The translations under genes and the position numbers were made by a program. Positions 23,901 through 36,100 of a stretch of 64,000 nt of DNA are shown piece by piece. How positions within the stretch are numbered: position 1 is the first letter of the stretch; every line of letters starts with the position of its first letter. The stretch spans positions 1-64,000 of the forward strand of contig NW_025064900.1 of the NCBI RefSeq assembly GCF_019112545.1, in the 5' to 3' direction. The notes below the pieces were generated by a model, which saw only the letters and a list, made by a program, of their open reading frames with translations, ran no database searches and was not told the origin of the DNA. The DNA is from Guyanagaster necrorhizus (Eukaryota > Basidiomycota > Agaricomycetes > Agaricales > Physalacriaceae).

Positions 23901-25802
23901 TGGAGGCTACTTCCATTCTGCTGGGAGATTGAGAAAGGAATAGAGGGACTAGTCATTAGCTACAGGGCTTCCTTCAGGAGGTGCTTCCTTTCACATGATC
24001 TGCCCATTCCATATAGTGAACCCTAGCCATGTGGCCTCAGAATCATCACCAGTTGATTCAGAGGCCTGTTCAGCCCTGGCAAGGAGTTGGCTTCCTTGGT
24101 TGGTTCAGAGATTTCAAAATCCAATGGGCTGTTGTGATTCTTGGGGTTTGAGCTGAGTCAGCCAATAGATGGCTTCTTGGCTTAGCATTAGGGATCAGAA
24201 AGACTTAGTCTGAGTGATTCAAATAGATGGTGCCATGTATTTGATGTATCTTAGTGGCATTGGTGGCATGTCTAGTAATGGTTGGATCTTATATTTGAAG
24301 GCTGGCAAGGGTTTTAGCCAGTTCTCTGGATGCATGCTGTTATATATATAAATGGCATGATCAGTTGCAGCATACTGTAAAATATATCTTTTTTCTTCAT
24401 TGTCTGTGACTGCATACCTTTTTTTTAAGGGAGTCATTATCCAGCTGACCTCCCTTAACAAGGCTATTGTTCTTTCTTGGTACAACACCTCAAACACCTT
24501 TGCTCTTGTTTTTTCAATCATTCTTTCCAGCTCTTCTTTATCAGTCAGTCTGAACTCCAACCATGGATTAGTTGTGAGAGAGACCTCATCCTTGTCTCTG
24601 CTGTCCTCTTCTGCCTTATTGTCCACCTCACTCTCCTTAAGGTTGTTATTGGAGTTGGGTTGGTCAGAGGCTTGGATTGTTGCTGGAGAGCTCCTAGTCA
24701 TTTCAAGCAGGAGGCTGCTGGATCCTGAAAGCCTCAGCCCTTCTGGTCTTGGCATTTCTTTGCCACTCTCTCTCTCTCTCCACTCCCTTGCTATATTGGT
24801 GGAAGTCATTGTAGAAGTCCAGGTTGAGAAAGAGAGCAGTGATACATCCATGTAGAAATTGTTAGAGAGTCCAGTTACTGATTCAGGCTTTTGGAGAGAC
24901 TCAGACTCTATACCCATCAAGTATAGAGCTGGCATCAGAGGGAAGAGAGCTGCTGCTCTCTGTGCTTTCTTTATAAGTAGAGAGTAGTGGCTTATAGTCT
25001 CTTGTATCATAGACTTTAGCACTGGCCCACTGATCTGCATTCCAAGAGTTCTCATCACTGTTGGAGACCAGTCTGAGCCACTCCTGATACTTGTTACTGT
25101 CTTCTGAGTTGGATGATAAGTCCATGACTCTGATTTGCTGGGCTTTTTTGGCAGGTGTTTCTGGAATTGGACCTCCTTCCCCTTTATAGTAGAGATCTCC
25201 TTTTTCATCCTCATAGAGCCCATAATGCTCTGATGGAGTAGATCTCCACTCTGCTGCTTACTCCTCTCTAGCTTGCTGTCTGAATTGTACATCATAATAT
25301 ACTTTGTCATCTGCCTACTGCTGGTGATTGAGCTCTCTTTTCTCTGTGTTCACCAGCTCATTCAGGATTCTCATGTTGTAGAGGTTGTCAGGAGTCAAAG
25401 GAATAGGGCTGGAGACTAGGGGGCCTGGGCTTTCTTGGGGAGTGACATACTTAGAACCACTTCCTGCAAGTCTTGCAACTTCATAAATGGAGTCCTAGGC
25501 ACAGTCTCCAATGCTGGGTTTGTGGAGAGCAGTGAAAGGGTCAGAGAATATTAGTTCCTCAGAGAGATCATTAGGAATTGAGTATGGCAGGACCCACAAG
25601 TTTCTGAACTTTATGTTTAGATGCTGATCATATTGGTGAGCTGCTCAAGGGGGGTAGGTTGGTTGTCAGAATCCTTCTTCTTCCTGAAGACTCTTTTCAT
25701 CTGAGTGACTAGACCTGGCTTTGGGTATAGTTTTAGCTCTAGGCTGAAAGGAGATTCTGGCAGAGGGAGAGATGTCATGGAGGAGGAGGTCAGAGGTGAC
25801 AT
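23901..25802 (-). pseudogene. G3 leader with long open frames
   Basis: ORF A starts at 25802 (MSPLTSSSMTSLPLPESP, basic VFRKKKDS). In the same frame 24219-25310 is open for 363 codons, unusual for so old a copy. Its C-terminal part is a charged helix (EELERMIEKTRAKVFEVLYQ) leading to ILQYAATDHAIYIYN near 24340-24390. The other frame is also partly open (24901-25125) and carries the family peptide LFLNLDFYNDFHQY near 24790. Function unknown. A short CT run lies at about 24766-24780. Confidence 0.65.
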
Positions 25803-25805
25803 TGT

Positions 25806-26001
25806 ATAGTATCTGTTGGATCTGTTGAAAGGACTAGTAGTGTCTGACTACCCATGCTAAAATAGATTGATGTCCATAGCAAAAGATGATGATGGCTAAT
25901 AAGCTTAAGAGAGTTCCTATGATCAAAGCTAGAAGTTTAAAGAATTTGTTGGTAAGATTGGAGGTTGTGATGTTAATAGCAGGCATTCAGTTTCTTTCAC
26001 T
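25806..26001 (-). pseudogene. G3 membrane micro-ORF (decayed)
   Basis: The start region is lost (RN*MP, where others have MLRNRMP), but MPAINITTSNLTNKFFKLL and ALIIGTLLSLLAIIIFCYGH are readable, then HQSILAWVVRHY and a stop. The hydrophobic segment is preserved by conservative replacements. At the place of the usual stop the codon is TAC, so the A-ATG junction is not kept in this copy. Confidence 0.65.
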
Positions 26002-26030
26002 TGTAATGGGTATGAAGAAAGAAAAGTAGA

Positions 26031-26043
26031 AGTTTTAAACTAA
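26031..26043 (-). promoter_or_regulatory. G3 self-primer binding site
   Basis: Plus-strand AGTTTTAAACTAA, one base from the LTR. It derives from the G6-type site AGTCTCGAACTAA by three transitions. The G3 LTR has ATAGTTCAAGACT, the matching subfamily type. Confidence 0.55.
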
Positions 26044-26044
26044 T

Positions 26045-26521
26045 TGTTAAGCCTGGGTGACATGTGAACTACAACACATAGTAAATAGTGCTATATCACA
26101 TTCATACAATCACACTAAGTCCATTTGATGTGTATGCAGTTATTGTAATCCAAGGTTAAAGCAAGTAGTTGACTTGAGATAAAGTGATAGAATAAAGGAT
26201 AGTTCAAGACTGAGATTACAGATGGATAACTACACTGTTTGTATACCATTTATCTCTTGTCATAAATATAGTACTGCTAATTGTAAGTGTCCATGCTATA
26301 GTGTTCATTGTCCTAGAGTATCATAGTTACCTACAATAGGCAAATTGTCCTATGTCAAGGTGTCACTTCATATTTCAGATTGCTAATAGCTGTGCTAATT
26401 AAAACATTCCCATGGTCTTAGTGTTGTCCTATGATCCCAAGTGCTTAAGGTTAAGTATCCTGACTAAGTATAAATAGAGGTTAATATGAGAAAAAAAATA
26501 AAAGATGGAAAAATCATAACA
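26045..26521 (-). repeat. G3 5' LTR
   Basis: 477 bp, ends TGTTAAGCCTGG and AAATCATAACA. Diverged from the G2 type but with the same landmarks (CACATAGTAAA, AGTTCAAGACTGAG). Confidence 0.88.
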
Positions 26522-28379
26522 AGTATGAGATTGAAGACCATGCTTGAAACTCTCTTGATGCCACTCAGATGGCTCCAGGATTCTGACATACATCCCTAAA
26601 CTTCAACCATGACTTCCTCTATGTGATATCAGCTGAAAACTCAGCCTTGTTGGTCCACACTTATTATAGTAGCTATAGGGCCACTGATTTCTGGACAAAT
26701 GATGAAGACCTGCCAGAGTGATGGGAGAAAAGACTCACAGTCTGAGTTGACTCAATTGGAAGACTTTGTGCCCAGTATAGTCCTGAAAGAGGCTCACAAA
26801 ATAATGTTACAGAAAAACCTTCTGATGATTACTACACTGCTGTCACTTAAGCAGAGTGGGCCAGGACAGAAGCAGAAGAACAAGCCTGGGAAGTCACTGA
26901 ATATGCAGCTGCTTAGGCCCAGAATGAATATGAAGAAGCCCAGTATAATCACTAGTATTGACAACAACCATGCAAGCTTAAGGCTGCCATCTGGAGATCA
27001 GGTTTCTCCAGCTGGTATGGCCTCTGAACTGAATCTACAGACTCTCCTTTCTGAGAGCCTAGCACACCAGCAACAATCAACTCATGAGCAGGGTCAGCAG
27101 AAGTCATCTCCCTCAGTAAAGCTGCCTGGAGAAACACTTATCTCTCTCTCTCCTGAACTGACAGTATTACAGATACTGGTACCATTCCCTCCCACTCTGA
27201 ATCCATATTTGACATCTATAGGCTTTGAGTCCCCCTCAACACTCATATCTCTGACAATGGTCTCAGGAGATTCCTTGAAGAAAGAGTTGTAGCATTATTT
27301 CTTAACCTGCAATTCTATCAAAACTTCTATCAGTATCATCAAGAACTGGAGGAGTAGAGAGCATGCAGCAGCCATCGAGGAGATGTCAAGATCAGCACTG
27401 GCTGACCTCTTGAGCAGTCTTCTCCTCAGGCCAACACTGATAAGGATAGACTAAGCAATAGAAATGATAACCAGTTCTCTAGCAACAGTCAAACCTCATG
27501 CTCTATCCATCTATGACTGGCCTGACAGCATTCTCACTGAGGACAATGAGAATGAGGTGGATGATAAGGACAAGGGTGAAGAGGATGACAAGAAGAGGGA
27601 GCAGAACATTCCTCTTGAATGGGAAAAGTTTATGGAATATGCACAGAAAGAAATAGATGAAGAAGCATTGGAAGAGGAGATTCAACAAACTTAAAAGAAA
27701 GAGTTTTTGAAACTGTACTGGGAAGGTACAGCATTTTTATAGTGAGACACCAGTTGGCTGGTGTCAAACCTGAGACAAAAGTATATTCACATAGATGATA
27801 TGGAGAGGCAGAATATTTTACAGTATGCTACCACTGAATATGATATTTCAATTTATAACAGAAGGACACCTGGAGGACTGGCTCAGTGAACTTCCACTAT
27901 ACAAATCAAAGTATGACATTCAGCTGATGCCATAGACTCTTTTAGTAATACTAAAATGTGCTATTTATACAGTACCATCTATCTAAACCACTAGTACCCA
28001 ATACATATACTTGATGCTATTGATCTGATCCATAGTCACTCAGCTTACTCACAGCTGACTTAGGCTGATGACTTGGAATACTGGATTCTGAAATCCATAG
28101 ACCAGCTAGAGAAGCTGACTTCTTAGAGGACAGCCACCATCCAACAAAGCTGAAGGAAGTGGAAAGAACCCTATAAAGGATGACTCTGAGGCCATCAAAT
28201 TAGGATTCACCATATGGAATGGAATAATCATGTGAAAAGAAGCTGTGCTGATAGAGAGTCCTGTCATGGATGACAACCTCTTACACTCATTGCCTGAGCT
28301 GCTGGTCAAATGGCAATGACTATCCTTCAATCAGTACTCAAACCTGATGGGAGCACTACCAGAGAATGCTACAGTACTC
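26522..28379 (+). pseudogene. G7 leader
   Basis: Starts inside ORF A wording (LETLLMPLRWLQ, compare LETPWMPFGWLQ in G5/G6). It contains FLNLQFYQNFYQYHQELEE (about 27298-27357, frame B), an acidic stretch with a charged helix (27464-27694: ENEVDDKDKGEEDDKKRE, EALEEEIQQT) and ILQYATTEYDISIYN near 27815-27860. A 197-codon open stretch (26699-27292) is in one frame but has no recognised domain. Stops separate the blocks. Confidence 0.6.
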
Positions 28380-29297
28380 TAATATAAGCCCAACCTGCTT
28401 CAGAAACCCCATCCTTTCAAAGGTGCATCAGATGATATTGATTAGTTTCTGATTGAATGTGAACAATATTTCAAAGTCTAGATTGCTTATCTCAGAATAG
28501 ACATAAACAAAGTTGCCTTTGTCTTGTCCTATCTTAAGGACAAAGCAAAGACCTGGTGGATCCTCATTTCACTCAAATTCTACTCCACAACCAGGCAGTA
28601 CCACTGACTGCCATCCTGATCCATCTTTAAGCAGATGCTCAATGACAAGTTCATTAACTCTGCTATATAAAAAGTACATAAAAGTAAGATCAAGAAGTAC
28701 AAGATGGGTGATAAACCAGCTATCAAATACTTTGATGAGCTAGAATGGCTTGCAAAGTTTGCAGAAATACAGGATGACATCACCAATGATGGACAAATAG
28801 TCAAAGCACTCAAATGAGGGGCCCCACCATCTTACATCAAGATGATCTCAGATATTAAGATGAATATCTCAAAAGAATATGACATATAAAAGAATCAGAT
28901 CATCAAAATATATAAGGAGCAGCAGTAGCAGAAGGCTGAGCAGATCAATCTTCAGGAGAACCACAAGCTATATCAGCCTCAGAATACAAAGCCTGCCCAA
29001 CAGACTGGCACCACCAAAGCCACTGCCTCATCCTTGAACATCTCTGCATATAGAATGCAGAAGACAGAAATAAGCACCACATATACTGGAGCAAGTAAAC
29101 TGATGGATAGAGACTGGCTAAAGAAGAAAGACAAATGCTTCAACTGCAGACAGAAGAGACACTTATCATAGGATTGCTCAAAGAAGAAGTGAACCCAGAA
29201 AGATATATGGGCACAGATTGCCAAGTTACAGAAGGAAGAAGAGGAGCTCAGCAAGAACATAAAGGTAGAGAAGGTAAAAGATGAAGCTGATCAGTGA
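28380..29297 (+). pseudogene. G7 gag
   Basis: Capsid wording (NKVAFVLSYLKDKAKTWWI, FDELEWLAKFAEIQDD) and knuckle KCFNCRQKRHLS*DC near 29137-29190, with a stop inside the knuckle. Ends CAG-TGA at 29292-29297, with pol in -1 frame (GTGAGTGATTC). Confidence 0.75.
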
Positions 29298-29350
29298 GTG
29301 ATTCTACTGAATTGGCCAAAGGACCTAGTGGTGTATTGTCAGCAGCTGTT

Positions 29351-29807
29351 TGTTAGACTCAAGCATTATATGAGTGAAACCATGTGATAAACAGAAGCTA
29401 CCTCACACTTTGGGTAGTTGTCTGAGTTCACTGATGTGATTTGCAGTCATTGTGTCATAAGGCCAAGAGTTGGGCTCAAGAGTAGAATAATATGAATAAA
29501 CTTTAGCTTGAAGCTGGGGATTACCAGAAAGGGCAAGCCTCCTTAAATACTATACATGGTCTGCTAATAATACTTTGTACTAATTCTGCATTTCTCTGTC
29601 CTGAGTGCCCATTGTCTTTGGACATCACTACCATACATAAAAGGCCGATTGTGTGTTTGTTGTTGGATGTTGGTTGCATCAGAGAACTATAGTGAAGTCA
29701 GTTATTATGGTGACTAAGCCTTCTCATAGTTCTAAGCACTTGTCCCTTGATGCCTTGACTAAGCATAAATAGGGGTTTGTAATAAGAAGAAAGGAAAAAT
29801 CATAACA
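29351..29807 (-). repeat. G4 3' LTR
   Basis: 457 bp, same length as the partner at 53680-54136. TG/CA mirror differences are frequent, for example GTTGTC here against GTCATC there. Confidence 0.95.
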
Positions 29808-29850
29808 TTACCTCCTCCTTAAGACCATCATCCTGATGGCTTAATTTAAG
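29808..29850 (-). promoter_or_regulatory. G4 polypurine tract and adjacent hairpin
   Basis: Element-strand AAGGAGGAGGTAA touches the 3' LTR. Next to it CCATCATCCTGATGG (29823-29837) can fold as a 6 bp stem with a 3-base loop. The same layout occurs in the other copies. Confidence 0.6.
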
Positions 29851-29859
29851 GATAATTCA

Positions 29860-32524
29860 TAATCATGGATTGTCTCTGATGTGTCTATTAGTTTCTCATT
29901 GATCTATTGATTGGATTTCAGGCCATATCCCTTCCAGCTGACCAGATAATCTACTGTCATTGTCATCCCTCTGCCTTTTGCTTTAATTTTGCAGAGTTTA
30001 TGATTCAGGACTTGATTGATTTCATAGTGTTTCTTGTCATCGATCAGGTCTGATGGGGGCAGTGGAGGTTTGTATTGGTTTGGGAAGGCTGGTGTGATAT
30101 AGGGTGTTAGGAGTGTTTCATTAAAGACATTATAGACTTTCCAGGCAGTTGGTAGACAGAGTTTATATGTGCTTGCCCCAACCAGTGAGATAATTTGGAA
30201 GAGGCCTGTGCATTTGTCGGCAAGCTTCTGTTTTGGTCAGAGCAGGTGGAGGTTTGTTGTGTCCAGCCATACTTTGTCATTGACTGAATAGACATATGCT
30301 GGACAGCAGTGTTTGTTGTATTATGCTTTCATAGAAGTGGCCACCCTTTCCAGTGCTGTTTTGATTTCATTATGGATTTTTTCTATTGTTATGGTGAAGT
30401 CTGTGAAAGCAGGGGTAGTTGTTCAATGTCATCCTGTTTGGGCAATGTTTGGGTGTCATCTATAGTTGATGAAGAAGGGTGTCTTCCCCATTGCTGAGTG
30501 TACTCAGTTATTGTGTTGGAAGGCTACAAGTGCCAACTATTCAATCCAGTTGTCTTGTTGATAATTAATGAAGAGTTGGAGATATTTCTCGATTTCCTGG
30601 TTGATGCACTCTATTTGCCTATTGGTCTGTGGGTGATATGCAGTTAACATGTTTTGTTTGATGTATAAAAGATGATATAAGTCATCTAGGAATTTGGAGA
30701 CAAATTGTGGTCCACAGTCTAAAATAATGACTTGTGGCATGCCTTATTTCACATAGACTTCATTGTGCAGGATTTTTGCCCATCCTTCTGAAGTTAATTC
30801 AGTTGAGCATGTGATGGGAATAATTGCCTTCAAGAATCAATCAACAATGATGATGATGGCATCATATCTGTTACAGTCTGGTAGCTCTGTGATCATATCT
30901 ACTGATATATGAGTCCACAGTGAAGATGGAACCTCATTTGGATGCAGAGGAGCAGGTCAGGCCTGTGTTGATGACTTTCCCTATTGGCAGACCTTGCATG
31001 CTTTAACATACGTGGCAATATTGGTACTCATCTTGGGCCACTAGTATTCTCACAGTACCAGTTCTTTGGTTTTAGCTATGCCAGAGTGTCTTGCTGTAGC
31101 ATGGTCATGGCAGGTGGTGATGATTTCATCTCATAACCTTCTGTCTCTCAGGATGTAGATCTGTCCATCATAGTGGATCAGACCACCTTCCTTTATCATT
31201 TCTTGTTCATGATTGAGGGAAGGGGCTACCCATTGATCCCATTTGTGATTGTTACAAGTCATGCTTTTTATGCACTTGTGAATTTCCTCTTCTGTTGGCA
31301 TTATCATGGCTTGGAAATGTTCAGGTTGTAAGAGTGTTACTCCTTTGTTGTCAGTGCCTCCCTAGCTGTGGTCTGCCCTTTGACTAAGTAGGTCTGCTTT
31401 TTTGTTGGCAGTGCTGGCTTTGTGATGAAGTATGTATTGGTACTGGCTTAATTCCGTCACCCATCTTGCTTGGTGGTGATTCAGCTTCTGGGGTTGTCAG
31501 AAGTACTGGAGATTCTGGTGATCAGTCCAGATTTCGAAGATCTGGATTGCTCTGATCAGATAATGCCACCACTCTTCGAGGGTGAGCATGATAGCAAGGA
31601 GTTCTTTATCGTATATTTCATAGTTTTGCTCTGTGATCGTGAGTGCTTTTGACAGGAATGCAACTGATCACCATCTGCCATTCTGCTCTTGAGACAGTAT
31701 GGTGCTAATGGCTCTCTTGCTAGAGTTGGCTTTGACTTGAAACTTCTCTTCCTGGGTCAGAATAGCAAGTGTGACATCCTCAGCCAGTTGTCACTTCAGG
31801 TCATCAAAAGTGGTTTGTTGGGAGATACCTCAGGTCCAAGAGGCATTGCTGGTTAGTTGCATCATTGGGTGGACTACCTTGCTGTAATCTCAGATGAATC
31901 ATCAATAAAAGTTTGTGAATCCAAGGAATGACTGTAGTTCCTTCTTTTTGGTTGGAGTTGGCTATTCTGTTACTCCTGTGACTTTGACCAGATCTATCCA
32001 GATACTCTCTTCTGTGATGATGACTCCTAGATACTCTGTTTCAAATACTTCAAATTTGCATTTTTCAGCTTTGAGGAATAATTTGTGTTTCTTCATGAGG
32101 GCTAGTACTTGTTGTACCAACTTTCTATGCTCCCTCTTTGTTTTAGACATTATTAGGATGTCATCAAGGTAGATAGTGACCTTTTCAGTGGTGATAAGGT
32201 CCTTGAATATGTTGTTCATCATTCACTGGAACATGGCAGAGGAGTTGGTGAGTCCAAAAAACATGACTGTTGGTTTGAATAGCCCTTGATTTGTTTTGAA
32301 TGCAGCCTTCCACTCATCTCTCTCCTTGATGCAGACATTGTTATACCCCCACCAGATATCGAGCTTTGTATAGTATTTAGCTCCTCAGAGTTTGTCCATC
32401 AACTTGGAGATGAGTGGTAGAGGGTATTGATTTTTGATGGTCATCTTATTCAGCTTTCAGTAGTCTTAGACTGGCCAAAGCTTGCCATCTTTCTTTTTGA
32501 TGAAGAAGAATGAGGATGCTATAG
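29860..32524 (-). pseudogene. G4 pol, C-terminal part (RT to chromodomain)
   Basis: Chromodomain near 29870-29960, integrase (30107-31200, including IILDCGPQFVSKFLDDLY and AYHPQTNRQIECINQE), RNase H (about 31280-31850) and RT with VTIYLDDILIMSKTKREHRK (31962-32222). Interrupted at 32524 by G5 in the SKSPIAS segment of RT. Stops mainly TGA. Confidence 0.85.
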
Positions 32525-33043
32525 TGTTAAGCCCAAACTCCATGTGACTATTAACACATGATAAACAGTTTGGTACCTCATACTTCGGGTATGTCCGACT
32601 GAGTTCACTGATGTGTTAACAGAGGTGTGTGGTCAAGGCATTGCAAGTCACTCGAGATAGGATGATAGAGAATAAACTTTAGCTCGAAGCTGGGGTATTA
32701 CAGCGAGAGCTATGCTACTTAAATACTGTTCTGTTATCACACTATAAATAAGTGTTCACAAAAAGCTGTTGTCTGTCATAGAGCTGTTTCCCCTGCTGTT
32801 GCCAGGCTCTCCACAAAAGCTGTTGTCTTGCTGTTGTGCTGTGGTCATTGCACTGCTGACTGAAGATAAAAAGGGGATTGTCTCTCTCTTCACAGCACAC
32901 AGCATCGTGATAGGAGGATGACTGACTTGGATGCTGAGCTAAGCATCCCCACAGTCTTAAGTGCTGGCCTAAGTGCCCTGACTAAGCAAAGATAGGGGTC
33001 ACTTCCAAGAAAAAAGAAAAGAAAAATAGGAAAAATTGTAACA
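32525..33043 (-). repeat. G5 3' LTR
   Basis: 519 bp from TGTTAAGCCC to ATTGTAACA. Several sites are TG here where the 5' LTR has CA, or the reverse (CATGTGAC against CACATGAC). Confidence 0.95.
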
Positions 33044-33100
33044 TTACCTCCTCCTTAAGACCATCATCCTGATGGTTAAGTTAGGGAAGTTCCCCCCCCT

Positions 33101-36100
33101 TCAGCAGGAGATGGCTGATCTGCTGGACCCATCCATCAAACCGCCATCTTCATTGTCCTCTCCTACATGTTCTCTGCTGTCAGCAGGTTGGTTGATGTAT
33201 ATCTGGCTAGATATCATCTTCCTTCCCTTTGTCAGCCTAATATGTTGAGTGGACATAATGTTGAACATGACCCCCTTCGTGTTCAAAGTGTTGATTCTGT
33301 GCTCATAGTCCCGAATAGCCTCCTCCACATTTATATATTTTTCGTTGACCCATTGGTTTGATTCTGGGCCATATCCTTTTCAGCTGATCAGGTAGTCAAC
33401 AGTTGTCTTCATGCCTCTGCCTTGTGCTTTAACCTTTCAAGTTTTATGGTTTAGCACTTCATCGATTTCATAATGTTCTTCATCATTGATGAGTTTGGCT
33501 GGCAGTGGCAGTGGTTTTTCTTGGTTTGGAAAGGCTGGTCCAATGTATGGATTTAATAATGTTTCATTGAAAACATTATGGATCCTCCATGTGGTCGAGA
33601 GTTGTAATTTATATGCAGATTTGCCAATTTTGGAGATAACTTTGAATGAGCCCATTCATTTATTGGCTAGTTTCTGTTTTGGCCTTGGTAGATGAAGGTT
33701 TGTAGTATCCAACCAGACTTTATCATTGATTGAGTATTCATGTGCTGCCTGTCAGTGTTTGTCATACTGCTTCTTCATAGTTGAAGCAGCTTTTTCTAGG
33801 GCTGCCTTCATTTCTTTATGGATTTTTGTTATTGATGTTGCAAAATCCTTTGAAGCTGGTGTCGTTGTGTGAACCCATCCTGTTTCTGCTACAGATGGGT
33901 TATGTCCATAATTCACAAAGAACAGTGTTTTATCTATTGCAGAGTGAATTCTGTTGTTATGTTGAAATGCTGCAAGTGCCAGCCATTCTGTCCAGTCATC
34001 TTGTCGATAGCTGATAAAAAGTCGCAAGTACTTTTCGACTTCTTGATTGACTTGTTCCGTTTGGCCATCTGTCTGTGTGTGATATGCTGTGGAAGCATTC
34101 TTTTTGATATTGAGGAGTTGGTATAAATCGTCCAAGAATTTGGAGACGAATTGTGGTCCTCTGTCTGAAATTACTACTTGAGGCATGCCATACTTCGCAT
34201 AGACCTCATCTCATAGTATCTTTGCTCATCCCTTAGATGTCAATTCTGTGGAACAGGCGATCGGAATGATTGCCTTCGAGAAGTGATTGACTATGACAAT
34301 GATGGCATCATAGCTGTCACTTTCAGGAAGTCCGGTTATCATGTCCACTGAAATGTGGGTCCATAGCAATGAAGGGACCTCATTTGGGTGAAGTGGTGCT
34401 GCTCGTTGTTGGGTTGACGACTTTTCCCTTTGACAGATTTCGCAACCTTTGACATATTAGGTGATATCATGGTCTATTTTGGGCCACCAATATTCCTGTA
34501 ATACTAGCTCTTTTGTTTTTGCAATGCCGGGATGTCTGGCGGTTGCATGGTCATAGTATATCACAATGATATCTCCATGAAGCTTGTGATCCCTTGGAAT
34601 ATAGATCCGTCCATCGTATCAGATCAATCCGCCTTCCCTCGTCAGTCCTCGTTCGTGATTGAGTGATGAGGCGATTCTTTGATCCCACTTGTGTGGATCC
34701 TGGGTGGCGCTCTTGATGCATTCATGCACCTCTTCCTCTGTGGGCATGATCATTGCTTGGAAGTGTTCTGGTTGTAATAATACGATTTCCTTATTGTCAT
34801 CTCCTTGGTTGTGATCCACCCTGCAGCTGAGGAAGTCTGCCTTTTTGTTTGCTACACCAGCTTTATGATGTAGTGTGTATTCGTATTCCGACAATTCTGT
34901 GACCCATCTAGCTTGTCTGCAATTAAGCTTTTGTGGTTGTCGGAAATATCAAAGGTTCTGATGATCTGTCCAGATCTTGAAAGTATGGACTGCTCTGATG
35001 AGATAATGCTGCCATTCGGCAAGAGTGAGCATTATAGCGAGGAGTTCCTTATCATAGATCTCATAGTTGTGCTCAGTGACTGTGAGTGCCTTTGACATAA
35101 AGGTGACTGGTCACCATTTGCCATCCTGTTCTTGCAACAGCACAGCCCCAATTGTGCCTTCACTGGAGTCGGCTTCCACTCTGAACCTTTCATTCTGACT
35201 TGGTATAGCCAGGATGATGTCTTCAGTGAGTTGGTGTTTCAAGTCGTTGAACGCTGCCCATTGGGAAATTCCCCAACTCCATGGGGAATTTCCAGTCAAT
35301 TGCATCATTGGCCAGACTATTTTGCTGTAGTCCCAGATAAATCGATGATAGAAGTTGGTAAATCCGAGGAATGATTGTAATTCCTTCTTCTTGGTCAGTT
35401 CCGGCCATTCAGTTACTCCAGCAACTTTGATTGAGTTCATTCTGATGCTTCCTTTGCTGATAATTACTCTGAGGTATTCTGTTTCTAATACCTCGAATTT
35501 GCATTTTTTAGCCTTGAGGAAGAGTCGATGTTTCCTCATCAAGGATAGCACCTGGCATACCAACCTTCTGTGTTCTTCCTTGGTTTTGGACATAATAAGC
35601 ATGTCATCCAAATAGATCATGATGTTCCCCATGGCAATGAGGTCCTTGAAGATGTCATTCATCATCCACTGGAAGGTTGCCAGTGAGTTAGTTAGTCTAA
35701 AGAACATGACTGTCGGTTCGAACAAATTGTGGTTAGTTCAAAAAGTGGCCTTCCATTCATCACCTTTCTTGATGCGTACATTGTTGTATTCCCATCGAAC
35801 ATCCAATTTGGTGTAATATTTTGCATCTTGGAGTTTGTCCATTAATTCTGAGATTAGCGGAAGTGGATAATGATTTTTAATCATCATCTCGTTGAGCTTC
35901 CGATAATCTTGTACTGGTCAGAGTTTTCCATCCTTCTTTTTAATAAAAAAGAAGAGGGATGCTATTGGTGATTTTGATGGCCAGATCCTTCTGCTGGATA
36001 AGTTCTCTTCAAGAAACTTATCTAGTTCTTGTTGTTCATTATTGCCTAGTGGGTAACACTTGCAATCTAGGTTGGTGTTTGTGTTTGGGATTAATTCAAT

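Larger units (their letters stand above)
18883..26521 (-). mobile_element. G3: old Ty3/gypsy chromovirus with truncated 3' LTR
   Basis: Contains a 5' LTR (26045-26521), decayed micro-ORF, leader, gag and pol, but only the last 31 bp of the 3' LTR (18883-18913), which abuts the 1.7 kb repeat. Its right flank (26522) is the G7 leader, so G3 probably inserted into G7 and its left flank was later lost. CpG is nearly absent. Confidence 0.85.

Noticed and set aside
24400..24855. Plus-strand 151-codon Leu/Ser-rich open frame
   Set aside because: Antisense of the G3 leader, which has family peptides on the minus strand.
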